Source of the DNA: Uloborus plumipes
Lineage: Eukaryota > Arthropoda > Arachnida > Araneae > Uloboridae
Direction: 5' to 3'
Assembly (NCBI GenBank): GCA_038373865.1
Contig: JAXGGA010001612.1
Coordinates: 62,001-126,000 of the forward strand
Length of the DNA: 64,000 nucleotides
The position numbers were made by a program, and so were the translations under genes. The notes below the pieces were generated by a model. The model saw only the letters and a list, made by a program, of their open reading frames with translations, was not told the origin of the DNA and did not search any database. Below are positions 1 through 13,600 of the stretch, in pieces (positions within the stretch are counted from its first letter, which is position 1; every line of letters starts with the position of its first letter).

Positions 1-1475
1 GGTATTATTTGATTTTGCTGTGTCCTTAATAACAAAAAATACATATTATTTTTCATAAATAAAATACAATTACAGATTTCTAAATAGAAAACTATTAAAT
101 AAATATGATGTAATCTAAGACAAATAACTTTATCACAAATAGATAATAATGACAGAAATGCAAGAAAATCCAGTTTTCATGAGGTTATAAGTAAAAAATG
201 TATTTGTAAAACTGAAAATGTCTGATTCAATAATATAGAATAGCTGCCAACATTGAAAGCTAAAAATTTGTGAGACTTATGTGGAAAATTCAGGAGACTT
301 GAGACAAATAAATTTAACGCCAAAAATTTGAATGTAAAAGGAATTTTTTAAATGTAAAAAGGGATTTTTTAAGTTAGGTCTGAAGAGGAAGTTCACCTAA
401 ATTGAATAGCTACCTCAAAGTCAGACCCTCAGCTTATTTTACCAAATACCAACACTATAGACGTCTTAAACTGTTCATCTCTTTGTCAAGAACCAGTGGG
501 ATCGGCATTGCTCAGTTTGAGTTAGTCATTTGTGGGGTAGTGTTTGAATTTGTATTTTTGTTTCCTACGAAAAAATTTAAAGCGTGACAATAAAGCAAGG
601 TGGCCCTAATTAATGATATTGAAAGAGGAGTAAATGTAATTGAAGAAAAAAAGATGCTTGCATAGCATTTATTTAATCATACATAATTTTATATTTTAGC
701 AGGGGTGATTGTGAGTTCATAAAAAAATACCTGAAAGTTTTAAAGAGAAAATGTGTATGTGTGTGTGGGGGGGGGGGGTTAAAACCAAGCCCCCTCTTAC
801 TTAAGCACACCTAATTTTATATTTATACATATAAAATAATTAATTTCCCTTCATAAACTAGCACATTTCATATATTCGAATAGTTTCACACACAAAGTTT
901 TTAATCAAAATATTGTGCATGGATTTAATTAAATTGTAAATGAGCAATAAAGTTACTTTTGAGCTGGTGTTGAACAAATAATCTCCAAAAAATATTTTAA
1001 AGAGAAAGCAAAAGTATAACAGAATTACTATTTATTCTGAGAATCTTAACATTTCAATTCGATGAATATTATTAATAATTATTGGTATAATCATCGAAAA
1101 TTCGGAAAAGCAAAAAAAAAAAAAAAAAATCGGAGGTAGGACGATAAAAGCATAATTAAAAATATTTTATTTCCGGTATTTTCAAACATGAAAATACCAG
1201 AGTCGATCATGAAAAAACCGGAAATTCGGTAAAATACCGGAACACAATCACCCCTGATTATAGTTGTGTGTGTTCACTGTTCACAGACAATTTTAAATTT
1301 ATCTAGTCTGCTGACAATTGTGACATGGTAAATCTGCTACTGCCAACAGCGAGGGAGGGAGAATAAGGACCTTTGAATTATAATTAAAGACCCATGTAAA
1401 AAAAATAATTCACATTAAAAAATGATTAATATAGAAAATGAAGATATTAGTAAAACTCAACAGAAATGCACATAC
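1..1475. other. LIN54 intron downstream of exon 9 (partial)
   Basis: Holds the hAT-like MITE at 700-1256. Elsewhere AT-rich with no gene or clear element. The second CXC exon of LIN54 was looked for here and not found. Confidence 0.7.
700..1256 (+). mobile_element. hAT-like MITE, CAGGGGTGATTGTG ends
   Basis: 557 bp with inverted ends CAGGGGTGATTGTG and CACAATCACCCCTG. Flanks ATTTTAG and ATTATAG match at 6 of 7 positions. Interior has a GT/G run and a CCGGTATTTT-rich palindromic right part. No coding capacity. A related larger copy is at 49415-51021. Confidence 0.65.
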
Positions 1476-1621
1476 CGATTTTCGGATGGAAAGCCAACGG
1501 ATTTCGGTCCAAGCATGCTTTTATTGCTTTCTGTCTTTCCTCTTCATGGGTTAAATTATTGTAGCAATTATTACAATTGCAACTATTGCAGAATTCTCCA
1601 TTAGCGAAACAATCACAATAC
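1476..1621 (-). CDS. LIN54: LIN54 coding exon 9 (CXC domain 1, cysteine cluster)
   Basis: 146 nt; acceptor GTTACCTAG, donor AAAATCG/GTATGT. It encodes [19 protein letters not shown] followed by YNN, then [17 protein letters not shown] and FHPKIG, nearly identical to human LIN54. The tyrosine of LYCDC corresponds to a DNA-contacting tyrosine of the CHR-binding domain (established family knowledge). The next exon, with the linker and second CXC, is not seen in 1-1475. Confidence 0.95.
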
Positions 1622-4600
1622 CTAGGTAACAAATATCAACAAGAGGTTACTAGGGGTTGATTAAATTCCTAGAAATAGTAGTGTTTCAACCAGTAAGCAA
1701 AGTTCAATGCCAATAAATATTTTTTAATAAAATATCCCTCACAATCTTTTTGAAAAAAGTGACCTCACAATTATTTTAGAAATGCTTGAATATGAAACTT
1801 AAATCATATTTATTGATGATATAAACAGCTTGGATAAGAGAAGAGCCACAAAGTGGTAGAAAATTTAAAATTCCTCTCTCCCTTACCTCCGTAAAGGAAG
1901 GCAAATATGAAAATTTTTAACTCGCGAGAACTCGCGCCGTTATTTGTCACATGAGTGCTCAAACGAGGGTTGAAAACGACCCCAGTGCTCGCAAAAGACC
2001 CCCCTTTTTTGCAAGAATAGAAAGGGTTTAGGAAAATTCCAACCACACCCGCACATTAATCAAGGACACTATTGCAGCAACCAAAAAGATGGTTTCCTTA
2101 TCTGGCTATGAAATTCTAAGAAATGGAAAAAAAAAAGGCTTGGGTCGTTTTCGACCCCGCGCGAGCTCTCGTAAGTTAAATAAAGATGATTGAACAATTA
2201 GAGGATATGTAACAATGTTCGATAAACATGAAAACATGCGTTGCACAAAGTGTAGCTTCAAAAGCAAAAGAGCTAGTGAATAATTTAAAGTTAAACTTAC
2301 ATAATTTTACCTTTTCCCGAGAGTGCACAATTTTTAAAGTTATAATTAAAATGCTACGGAAACAATGAACTTCAATTGTAGCAAACAAAATGCATTAAAA
2401 AGAAGAAAAAACGCTTAAACTAATTTAACAACTATATTTCAGACTAAATACCTTTCAATAACTGTAATCATTTAATCTTTGAAAGAAAAATTAAGTTGCT
2501 TTTTTGAAAAATAAAAAGGTTGATTTTTAAAAATATATTTCCCTTCAACCAGTTTTCAACCAACCTTTCAACCTTAACCAACTTTACATTTTTCTCATTT
2601 GGTAGTTTATAAGTACGATTGTAAGGAGCTCAGCAAAATTCAAATTTTTCAATCTTACTTGTCTGTTGTATAGAACAATAATTCAAGGAATAGATTCACA
2701 GAAGTTACTATTTTTTGAAACAGTTCGAAGTTCTGCACATACTACGTACACTTTGACTAACACACAAACAAAACTGACGAAAAGACTGGTCAGAATTTAT
2801 TTTAAGGTGATAAAAATGGGAGCTCAAGTTGAACGCCGAGAGAATTTTTTACGAAAACAAACACTTCTTTTATTCTACACAAGGAAGTAGAAACCAGGCC
2901 CGTCATTTGGGGGGGGGGGGGGGGGGGTCAATTGCTCCCCTCTGGCTTTGAGAAATCAATGTATTTACATATAAGTGGGTGTGGTTTTTAATGTTTTCCG
3001 ATGAAATTGCATTGTGATTGCACCCTTTGCCACCCCTGGAAAAACTTGAAATGATGGCCCTGGTAAAAACTAAAATTGGCAAAAAATACAATCTACATAC
3101 ATAAATGACTACTTTTGTATGTATGTCCGGGGTAATCTTCCAAACTACTGGACCGATTTTAACCATAAATGATTAATATAATAAATGATTAAATTTTCAA
3201 CCCATTGTTACAAAATTTGGTTACCTTGCAACAACAGTATTAATAGTAATAATCATAATGAAAATTTTGAATCAAAGCTTCTCTGGAGAAAGTATGAAAT
3301 TTATTGCTTTCTTAGGATTTTTGTATTCATCTATGCCAATAATCGATACCAGGTTAAATAAAAAGAGAATTGATTTTGGCAACAGTTAGAAAATAGAAAG
3401 TGATTTTTCGGAAAATCACACGGATAAAATAAATAACGCATTTTAGTTTGATTTCACACTCTCCTTCCCACCTAGTTAATCTACCGCATGGTCCCAAAAA
3501 AGACCTTTGAGAAAGATGATTCCACAGGGCTTAGTTGAAAGTCATATATTTATTTTCTTGGATTTGGCATGTTGCATTTAAACCCGTGCCACGCCGGGCA
3601 CATCAGCTAGTTTTTAGAATATAAAGAGAGATAGATTAACTGGCATTCGATAATACTTCAAAAATATACTTACAGTTTTAAACACTGAGACTTTGTACAA
3701 TTGCACGGTTTTCTTGGCCTGGTATCATTTTCAGCAGGAGGTGCTCGGCTGTATGGGTAAGTATTTTAATATTAATATTATTTACCTTTCATAAAATAGT
3801 ACAGTTGTTACAGTTGTTGTACAGCTTTGAACTTTCACTAAAAATATGGTTCTGTCGAACTTTACATTTGTGAGCATGGGATAAAATAAACTTTTAATAC
3901 TCCATACTAAATTAATTAATGCATAATGACCAGTCAGTGTGAGATTTAAGATGCAAACATGCAGGGGTTCAGCCTTGTTAACATTTAAAAATTTTCGCAA
4001 CAAGGCGAGCCAACAATCTAATAATATTTCAGTTCAGATGTTTCAGTTACGCTAGACCCTTATAAACATACCTTTTAATAAAAAAAAAGTAAGCATTCAG
4101 TGTAAATTTACTGAGCTTAGTTTCCTTTGAAATGTTTAAAAGGAATTACATTATGAAACACAAAAATATTTCTTTCTTTTTCAGTTTGTAAGCTTGCCAT
4201 GAGCCAGACAAAATCTATTTGCAAGCCAAATGTGACACCTAAGCCGTACGTTGGAAACCCCCGATATAGATTACTCAAAGGTTTTTCTTTCAAAAATTCC
4301 TTGATTTTTTCCTACCTATCATACAGATTAAAGAAATAAAACATTAATATGGCACAAAATTTGACAAAAAAAAAAAAAAAAGCAGTGATGTGTTTTTAAA
4401 TCACAAGGAACTTCTTTTTCAAGTGCAAAAAACAGGAACAAATGGATTAAAAACATTTGGATTAATGACTACAGGGAATAAGCAATGATTGAATAATTGG
4501 AGATCTGTCCCAAGGAATAGAAAAATAATAAGTATATTCGATAGGACTGATATTGGTGTTATTGAATATTTAACTAAGATTTTATTTCTTCCAAAATTCA

Positions 4601-7600
4601 GCATGTTGTGTAACACATTTCAAAATATGGCATGATTTAGCATTATCAAATTAATAAAAAGCGTGTTAGTGGATGTCTTATGCTTCAACCAATATAGCAC
4701 ACGCTACCTACAATATTAGGAATACATATTTGAGCTTCATTTGTTTACAAACATCGATTTATTGGCATTTACTTATATCAGTGTTTATTATCATTTTATT
4801 TAATGGCTCAGAAACGTAATTCCATTTCATTTCTAATTTTTTCACAAAATCTACTACTTCCTCTTTTCTCTTACATTTATTCCGGATTTATATTGTGTAG
4901 TTAGACATAATTTACTCAGGAAGGACATTTTTGGGAGGTCACAGCAACTGTGACCTGCCATCAGGGGGCCCCTGATTGTAATGTGCACCAGTAAAAAACT
5001 TGGAAATTCTCAAACTTTCCTTTTTAGCTCACCAGAGTAAGCTTTCATTGAGTTTCATAAAAGGAAATAAACTCGATGTAAACATAAGGAAATTTAGAAA
5101 AATGTGCTAATATTGCACAACTTAATGATTTCTGCAATTTTTGAGTCATATTTTAAATCCAGAAACTTACAAAATCCAGAACGGTCGCAGTCCGGATGTG
5201 GGGTCTCGTACTGTAACGTAAGAACTTGAAATAGCTTAGTTTTTAATGCTGTTGATAGCATAAAAATAATATTAAAAAACTGAGCTTAGTGATAAAAGGC
5301 AAAAAAAAAAAAAAAAAAAAAAGAAACAAAGGAAGAAAAAGTGTTAGCAATTCTAACCCTTTTTAATGAGCTGTACACTTTTCCTTCAAAATGGAATTCA
5401 TAGATATTCCACAAGGAGAACATTGATTCAATTAGTTACGAAACTCTTATACATCTAAAAACACATGGAAAAATCACATTAAAATATTCTAAAAAAACAA
5501 AGCTTAAATTGAAAAAAAAAAAAAAAAAAACACCTTATTCTCTTTGAAAAGCATCTGAAACTAATTTCTTACCCATTCACACTTCTAGGAGAATGATGAG
5601 CAGTCACAGTTGAACTGGCAGAGTGAAAATTGCTCTGAGGAGCAGCAGCAAGGGAAATAAATGCAGATTGAGATCCAACTGCAGTCGAATTGGGCGTTGG
5701 AGCAGGCAATATGTTTAGCATTTGTGTCCCACTGCTAATTTGGTGTACTGTGGACGGTTGTTGTATCTACAGAGAAAAATTTATTAAATAATATGTGCAA
5801 CTTTTTATGAAATAAATAACATGAAGGAAAAACAACATCTGTATTCAGGGGTCAATTCAGGATATTTGATCTAGGTCCTGTTTTTAGAATTTTATAAAAA
5901 ATAGTTCAGAATTTTGTGAAAACTAATTCCTAATTTTGTGAAAACTAATTCCTAATTTTGTGAAAAATAGTTACGGCAAAAAATATTCCCAATTGTTCCG
6001 TAAACTCTGATTTCTGTGAAGAGTCAGTTTTGAGTGTGGGATTTTTGTGAAAGGTCCACTTTTGAGTGACTGAATTTTGGGAAGAATCCCTTTTTGAGTT
6101 TCTGAATTTTGTAAAGGGTCCTTTTTTGAGTGACTAAATTTTGTGAAGGGTCCTTTTTTGAGTGACTGAATTTTGTGAAGGGTCCTTTTTTGAGTGACTG
6201 AATTTTGTGAAGGGTCATTTTTTGAGTGCCTGAATTTTGTGTAAGGTCCTTTAACGGACCTAATTTCTCTCTAGATTGACCCCTGGTATTTTTTATACCA
6301 ATTATTCCTCAAAACAAAATAAATCATTCCACTACAACGCATGTACATCTGCTGCAGGTCAAAAAATTCCTTTAACAATATGCTCCTAGTATAACACTTA
6401 AAAAAAAAATTTTTATAAGGAAAACTTTTTAATGTCCACCTGCTCTATGGCACATGGTTGCTCTTGAAAAGTATAAACCTTCTGAACTTGTTTTACTTGC
6501 AATAAAAATATAAAATATTTCAAATAATATTTATTAAATTCAAAAAATTACTTTAAAAATTAGCAAAAAATTGCTTTAAATATGCACAAGATTGCTATGT
6601 TTCAACCACTTGTTTGAAGCAGAGCTAATATTTAGAAAAGTGCCAATTTGAGTCCCAAGTGAATTTTCACTAGTATTTCAATAACTAGTTTTAAAAAAAA
6701 TTTCCCCAGAAAGAAGATAAGGTTCTGCTTTTATTTCATCTAATAACATCAGAAAAAAAAAATTCTTCAGAAAATATTGTTTTTATACATCAAAAATCAG
6801 ATCGGTAACGTGTCCCCAGTAGCAAAGCTTAGCATGCAAACAGGTCATGCGCACTTTCTAACTTCCCAAAAAAACGCACTTGCACAAAAAACGATTCTAT
6901 TTTTACCCCTTTGTTAATATTTTACTTCATTTTTGTTTTAATCGATGTCTGATTTTCTAACCGATGCGAAATAAGCATGTCCCAAGTTCCGCCGTCAGAG
7001 TGGTAACAATAACTTCCGATCTATGTTTAGGCTCCCAAAATCATTGCCTGCACCTATACCAAGTGATACTGAGTGCCTGGTGGGATGTTTTATCGAATCC
7101 AGGGTTGCCACAGGGATAATGTCAAAAAAAAGTAGCAAAAGTCGCCTAAAAATACTAAAAAAGTTGCAAAAAAGTTGCCTTGAAAATAAAAAAAAGTTGC
7201 AAAAGAGTAGCCGCAAAGAAGCTGAATAGAAACATGTGACAAGCTAAACTGAATATGAGTAATGCTTTAAAACAAGTTCAAAAAATAAACATGTTTTGAA
7301 CTGATGCATTAAATTAAAGATACAAATGAGGAAAAAAAACAAAAGAGTACAATCGAGGTAATTTACTTTACAAGACTGCTACCATTCAAAAGAAAAAATA
7401 ATAATATACTCATATAAATACAGAAAATTTATTCCGAAAATCCATGTTTTTGGTTTTTTACAGAAAAATGACTATCAAAGTATTTTCCTTTTGTTCACTA
7501 AGCAATTTAATTTATTTTCTTCATCTTCATACTCTCTTTCCCTATTCCTCAACTTTATACTGCCTTCCAACATACCCTGAGCTAATTACTTTCAGTGTCT

Positions 7601-10600
7601 TTTGCTTCAATAGCTGATTTTAGCCTCTGGTTTGCCTGTTTAAAAAGTACATCAGCTGATTTTTGAATGTCCTTTCTCTCTCTCTATTTACTAGTTTGAC
7701 TTTTTCTTCTAACTTTTTAACAGATCCCTTCAAACTTGACAGCTTTTCTTTTTCTATTTTTCTTTGTTTAAACTTTTCTTCATTTTCTTTTTCTAATCTC
7801 ATTTGCTCTTCCTTCTTTTTCTTCTAGTCTTCAAGGTAGAACTGGTATGATTTGCGTGCACCAAAAGCTAAATTTAAAAGTTCTTTATCAATTTGGAATT
7901 GTGTAACTGTAGAATAGCGCTTCAGAGCATCATATAATAAGCCGGTCATTCAATACACATTCCGACATCAAATATTTATCTTCCCGAAAGAACTCTCCTG
8001 GATATTGAAAACCCCTCTCTCTACTCCACTATTACCATGAGACTAAAAATGAATGTTACTTTCTCTGACGAAAATTATTAAAATTTGGATGGTTTAGATG
8101 GATTATAATTCTATTGGCTTGACTAGAGAAAAGATCCGATGAGCATATGCTGTGCCGCTTTTACCATTAAAATCTGGCTTATTTGGGACACTGTTTCCGA
8201 AGAGGCTCAAGCACAATTCTTTGTTTTTTTGATGCATCCCGATTCAGTTGTTCATCTACTTAGCTGTCACGTGCTGTTTTTGACCCAAGTAGAAGTTTTG
8301 TAGGATAAAGGGGCGAATCTTCAGTCTGAGCCGTTTTTACAGTTTCTTCATCCTTAAGAAATATAATTTTTCTTGGCCTTTTTGATCGATACGCATGTCT
8401 GAATTTGCTCTCCACGAAGTAAAAAACAATGCACTATCATACGAGGGCCAATTTAAAAGACGAAAAATTAGCAAAGTGATTTCATTTCCAAATTTTGGCT
8501 TCCAAACTTTCTCTTCTTCTTTACACGAGAACTACAGAGAGTTTGGGAGTTTGATTATTCATTCAGCAATCCCTGCACCTTATAGTCGAAGCAAAAAGCC
8601 CCACCTTTCCTCCAACAATTACCTTTCAAGAGATATTTGCATAAAATCTGACTTTTGTCTAAACTTTTGCAACAGCAAAAAAATATGTCTTTTGTAATTT
8701 CCGATTTTCGTTTCGGTTATATTTTTAAAAACTCCAGACACGTATTTGGGACAATATTATCTACCCGCAGTAGAAATTTGAAAGCATTTCGCTGAATAGT
8801 TTTCTTTTTATTCATATATTTGCATTTTGTCTAAAGTATTGCATCGCACTGTAGCTGCCCTGTGCCCAGTCGAGGTTGCTGCAAAGATCTGCACTGTATA
8901 AGGTTTCAGCTTCCGGAAAAGCTCAGATATCGGTAACGTACGAAGTATGCAAATCAGTTCCATACAAGATCGACTTTCGTTTTCGTATCACTTAAGCCAA
9001 GCCCAACTTGTTGATTGGATGCAGTGGATTGGTGCAGCCCATAACGTCTATTTAGGGAAGGTTTTATTCTTGAAATGGAAATGATTTAAAACCATGGGTG
9101 AAAACAAATCTCCAGGTGTTTCAAAAAAAAACTAACGTTGGGGGGAAAAAGTCTCCAAAAAAGCAGATTCAGTGAAAAAAAGTAGCTTTTTGGCCTGTTT
9201 TTGCATAAAAAAGTAGCTAAAGTCGCCTTGTGTCAAAAAAAGTAGCAAAAAGTAGCATTTAAGTATCCTGTGGCAACCCTGCATTTGAGTCATCAGATCG
9301 GTAACAAGCTCTAAAATGCGCAGTTTTTATTATTTAAAAAATTATTTTATATATAAGTATAGTCCTTTATTACAAGTGAAAAAACCACGTGTTTGATTTT
9401 GGTTTAGTGTGATCGACTCGGAAATAAAAAAAAAACTTTGTCAGTTTGTCAGATCGGTAACAGTCAGAGCGGTAACATTGAAAAACAGCGAATATGTTAC
9501 AGAATTAACTCACACGTTTCAGCAGGGTGTAAAAAAAATCAATGATTTTTTTTTAAAAATCAAAAAAATCGGATTTTTTTGATTTAAATTAGATTATTTT
9601 GATTTAAATCAGATTTTTTTGATTAAAAAAAAAATAGAAACTTCAGTTATTAATTTTTATTTATGAACAACTTACCTTTAAGTTTTTAAAAATACAAAAA
9701 CACCTTTGAAGTAAAGCTTCACCAGAAAGAAACCCAGAAAAAAGTGTTAGGAGCTAATCTGAAAATAATCCTGTCTACTAGCTAGGATAAAAATCAAATG
9801 GGGCAGGAAGCTCAACCCAATCCTCACTTCATTCAGCCCCCCCCCCTCTTTATTTTGCTTTTGTTTTGTAAAGCTGGAATATGTTCCATTTCAGCCACTA
9901 ATAAAGACTGCCCCCCCCCCCCCCAGTTGCTAATGCAAGGCATAGAAAATTCATCTTCTGTTTGGTTGTTTTTGTTTTTCCTTTTCGCTGAAAGTATTTG
10001 TTACACACATTCTATCATGTCCCTCCCCCTAAATTCACTCTTTGCAACACCTGCCCTGCACCTGCATGTATTTTCTTTATTTCACATATTAGACAACAAA
10101 TAGCACTATTTGTGCATACATATTATTTGGACTGCAACCTTCCAGCATCTGTGAAGAGGGGATGAGTAGGATTACTTTTCTATTTATTAGATGGAAATCA
10201 AAGCTCTAAAAGAAAATAGTAAAAATAATGAAATTGGGATTGTCCAAGAGAATTTTTTAAGGATTAAAATAAAAAGTGATTTAAATCAATTGATTTAAAT
10301 CATTGACACCATGCGTTTCAGAATTATAAAAAGCAAAAATCATAGGTTTTAGCCATATATATTGAATATTTTTGTTCTTAAAAAATGAAAAGCAATGAGT
10401 TTTATTACAATTGCTTCATTTGTGGTTTGTATGACCTAACAATAGAAGTTAGTAAAATAAGAAAAATTGACACTGCAGAAGTTAAGTTAATTAATTATTA
10501 TTTTATTTATTTATTTATTTATTTTTTTGGTGCTTCAATTTCTCATAACTTCGCTAACTAACTAGATAATAACTAGCATGCTAAATTTGAATTTCTGATC

Positions 10601-13600
10601 AAGAAATTAAATTTCCTGCAACTAATTAAAGAAAAGCAAGCAGCAGAGTTGTGTGTTGAAAAAGTTGAAGTTGTGTGTTGTTTCAAAACAAAACAAATGT
10701 TTTATTAGCTTAGATTTGGTTATCTCATAATTTATTTTATCTTAAAACCTTATCGCTCCTTTTTATTTCCAAGAAATGCTTTTTTATAATGAAATTTGAT
10801 TTTTTAGCCTAATATACATATTTTAATACAATTATCTTAATTCTATGTTAACTAGCTGTCGTGGCTGTCACGAAACTTTCTTCTATATCTATCTTATGAA
10901 TTCCAGTTACAAAATAAAATACGTACTCGCCCGAATAATTGGAAACAGCTCCAATTTCCCAATTATCGTAATAACCCTGCAAATGCAGAATCAATGAGCG
11001 AAATTGGAAATCATTGCAAAAGCCTTGTTTAGATTAATTGCAAACATTTTATTTGTTAGTAAAAAGAAATTGGCAACAGTTAAAAATTTCAAATCATTGA
11101 AAGTTTTCAGCTGTTTTGATAATTAAATAGGATGAAAGCGATTTTTAATGAATTGATTTTTCGCATTGTTGACTAAGCGCAAAAATCACCCCACCCTCCC
11201 CCCGGGCGATTGGCGCAAAAATTTAATCGATTCTTGCTTCCTTATTGGGTTAGTGTTATGCCAAATTTCATTCAAATCTCAGCAATATTTCTCGAGATAC
11301 AGTAGGTGCAATGACAAAATAAGCACTTTTGATTGCTCCACCCCCCTTTGAGATATTGACACATAAATTGAATCAGCGATTGTACTCAATAGGGTCTACC
11401 TATGGACCAATTTTCGTTTGATTCCACCTGTTACTTCCTGAGATATAGCAATCACCCCCGCGCAGAACACGTGCGATTTCTCCACCCCCCCTTCAAGATA
11501 CTGACACACAAATTGATCCAGCACCTGTACTCTATAGGGTATACCTATGGACCAATTTTAGTTTGCTTCCGCTTGTTACTTCCTGAGATATAGCAATCAC
11601 CCCCGCGCAGAACACGTGCGATTGCTCCACCCCCCTTCGAGATATTGACACGCAAATTAAATCAGCACCTGTACTCGGTAGGGTCTACCTATGGACCAAT
11701 TTTCGTTTGATTCCGCTGGTTACTTCCTGAGATATAGCAATCACCCACGCGCAGAACACGTGCGATTGCTCCACCCCCCTTGGAGGAATTCGCTAAACAA
11801 AGTCAGGTGCACCAGTTCGCATGGTGGTACATATGTGAAAAAATTTTTGTTCGATTTCATGCAGTAGTTTTTGCTCTAGCGCGGCCACAAAAACTGGTCA
11901 CACACATACAGACTCACACACACACAGACACACAGACAGACATTTTCCAAAAATGGTCGAAATGGACTCAGCGCACCTCAAAACGTGCAAATCCGTCAAA
12001 ATTCGACATTCGAAAATTTTCACGAAAATAATACTTTCTTCTATATAATAGATATAGAAGAAAGTAAAAATGGAAGGAAATGATATCATATTTAGAGATG
12101 TTAACGAAGACTGAAAGCATAAACTCAAATATGTAACTCATATTAACATCAGATCTGTAACATTCATCAGATCTGTAACGGCTTAAAAGTGAGTAATCTA
12201 AGGAGGGAGTAAATAACTTCCTTGACCTCCTCCTTTTTATTTTCTTGCATTTAGACCCAATTTAGACTTAAAATCCAATATTAGTTTTTTTCTGCAAAAC
12301 AATTTTTTTTTCAGAAAACTCCAACTTCAAATTGGCACTTTTCTAAATATTGGCTCAGCAACATTTTAAAATTTATAGTTAAATAAGATGAGTAGTGATT
12401 ATACTGGGGATCAAGTAAAAAAAAGGTTTTCTAAGCCTTTCCACACATGCATCAACCATAAAAAAAATCCTTAACTATTGGTAATAGGTGTTAGAATTCA
12501 AAATAAATGTTTAGTTAGTTGTTAATAATAGGGATGCAACGATTAATCGGCCCTAATTAACAACTGTACTGATTATTGATAATCGGCAAAATCGGGTCGA
12601 TTGAATGAAGGAAAAAAATTTTTAATTTTACGAGAAATTATTATAAATAAATTTGTTTACAGTTAACAAATGCAATTTTCTGCAAACACATAGAAACAAT
12701 ATTGTAACATTTTTTGTATATTGGTATTTTTTTTCTTTTAAAACAGTGCTTTTAGATGACTATAATTTTCATAAAGTATGAAAGTCTTGAATTAAATGGC
12801 TATCAACTATTTAAAGACAAAGAAAAATTACATTAAAAGTGCAACTTAAATTAGCCTGCTCTCACCGCAGCACCCTCTTAATTTATTTAAATTTTCATGC
12901 CTAGTTAACATAATGTAACTTTACAAGCAACGACATGCAAATTGACTCAATTTGATGCAAATTTGAAATTATTTTGGGAAAATTAGAAAAATAAGAGAAA
13001 AATAAATTGTCTCTCAGAAATAAATTAGTAACTATTTCTAAAATCAAAATTGTGAAAGGAGAAAAAAGAATGGACAAGTATGAGTAAAAATTATCATGAT
13101 CACTAACCGGCTCCACCGATTAATCGGCTGATTATTAACTGATGATTAATCGATAATCGGCCAATTTGCTTATCGGTGCATCCCTAGTTAATAATACAGT
13201 TAAAATGTTGACATACTTGTGTTACATATTGCGTTGGTACCATCACATAATTAGAGGAACCAGCAACAGGAAATAATGTTCCACCAGATAATGGATTAAG
13301 CTGTCCAGTAGAAACGACACCAGTACTTGTGCGAATCTGTGAACTTGTTGAGCTTGGTATGAGAAACTTCGGTCCAATTGGTTTTGGAGCCTACAAAATA
13401 AATAAACAAGAATCATTAAAGAACAGCTAATCAATATATTAATCCTATTTTCGGATGAAAAGTTTTTTTTTAAAGGAAAAGAGCCCTTGAAAAATTAATT
13501 ATTTTTATCCTGTGATTACCTTAATTACTATTTTAATTTTTGATATATGATTTTGTTTTTTAAATATTATTAAACTCTTAAATACTTGAAATGAATGCAT

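Larger units (their letters stand above)
5767..13216. other. LIN54 intron 6 (7.4 kb)
   Basis: Nearly all accounted for by five elements (5846-6285, 7100-9281, 9523-10313, 10875-12065, 12539-13186) inserted in or beside older DNA marked by TCAGATCGGTAAC motifs. No host gene seen. Confidence 0.65.

Noticed and set aside
1810..2388. Open frames on the minus strand of 61-78 codons.
   Set aside because: Chance frames over a TTAA MITE and AT-rich intron, with no homology or splice logic.
6024..6218. 64-codon minus-strand frame rich in [15 protein letters not shown] repeats, and the similar plus-strand frame at 43902-44162.
   Set aside because: Translation of the 32-bp minisatellite. The unit is not a multiple of three, so these are not proteins.
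6440..6481. A 42-base in-frame candidate microexon of LIN54 ([14 protein letters not shown]) on the minus strand between exons 6 and 7.
   Set aside because: Direct joining of exons 6 and 7 gives QYVTQIQQPS, matching human QYVTQLQQSS. The candidate has a weak acceptor and no homology.
11899..11941. CA-rich array considered as a CRISPR-like or regulatory repeat.
   Set aside because: Simple microsatellite inside a repeat element, with no spacers.
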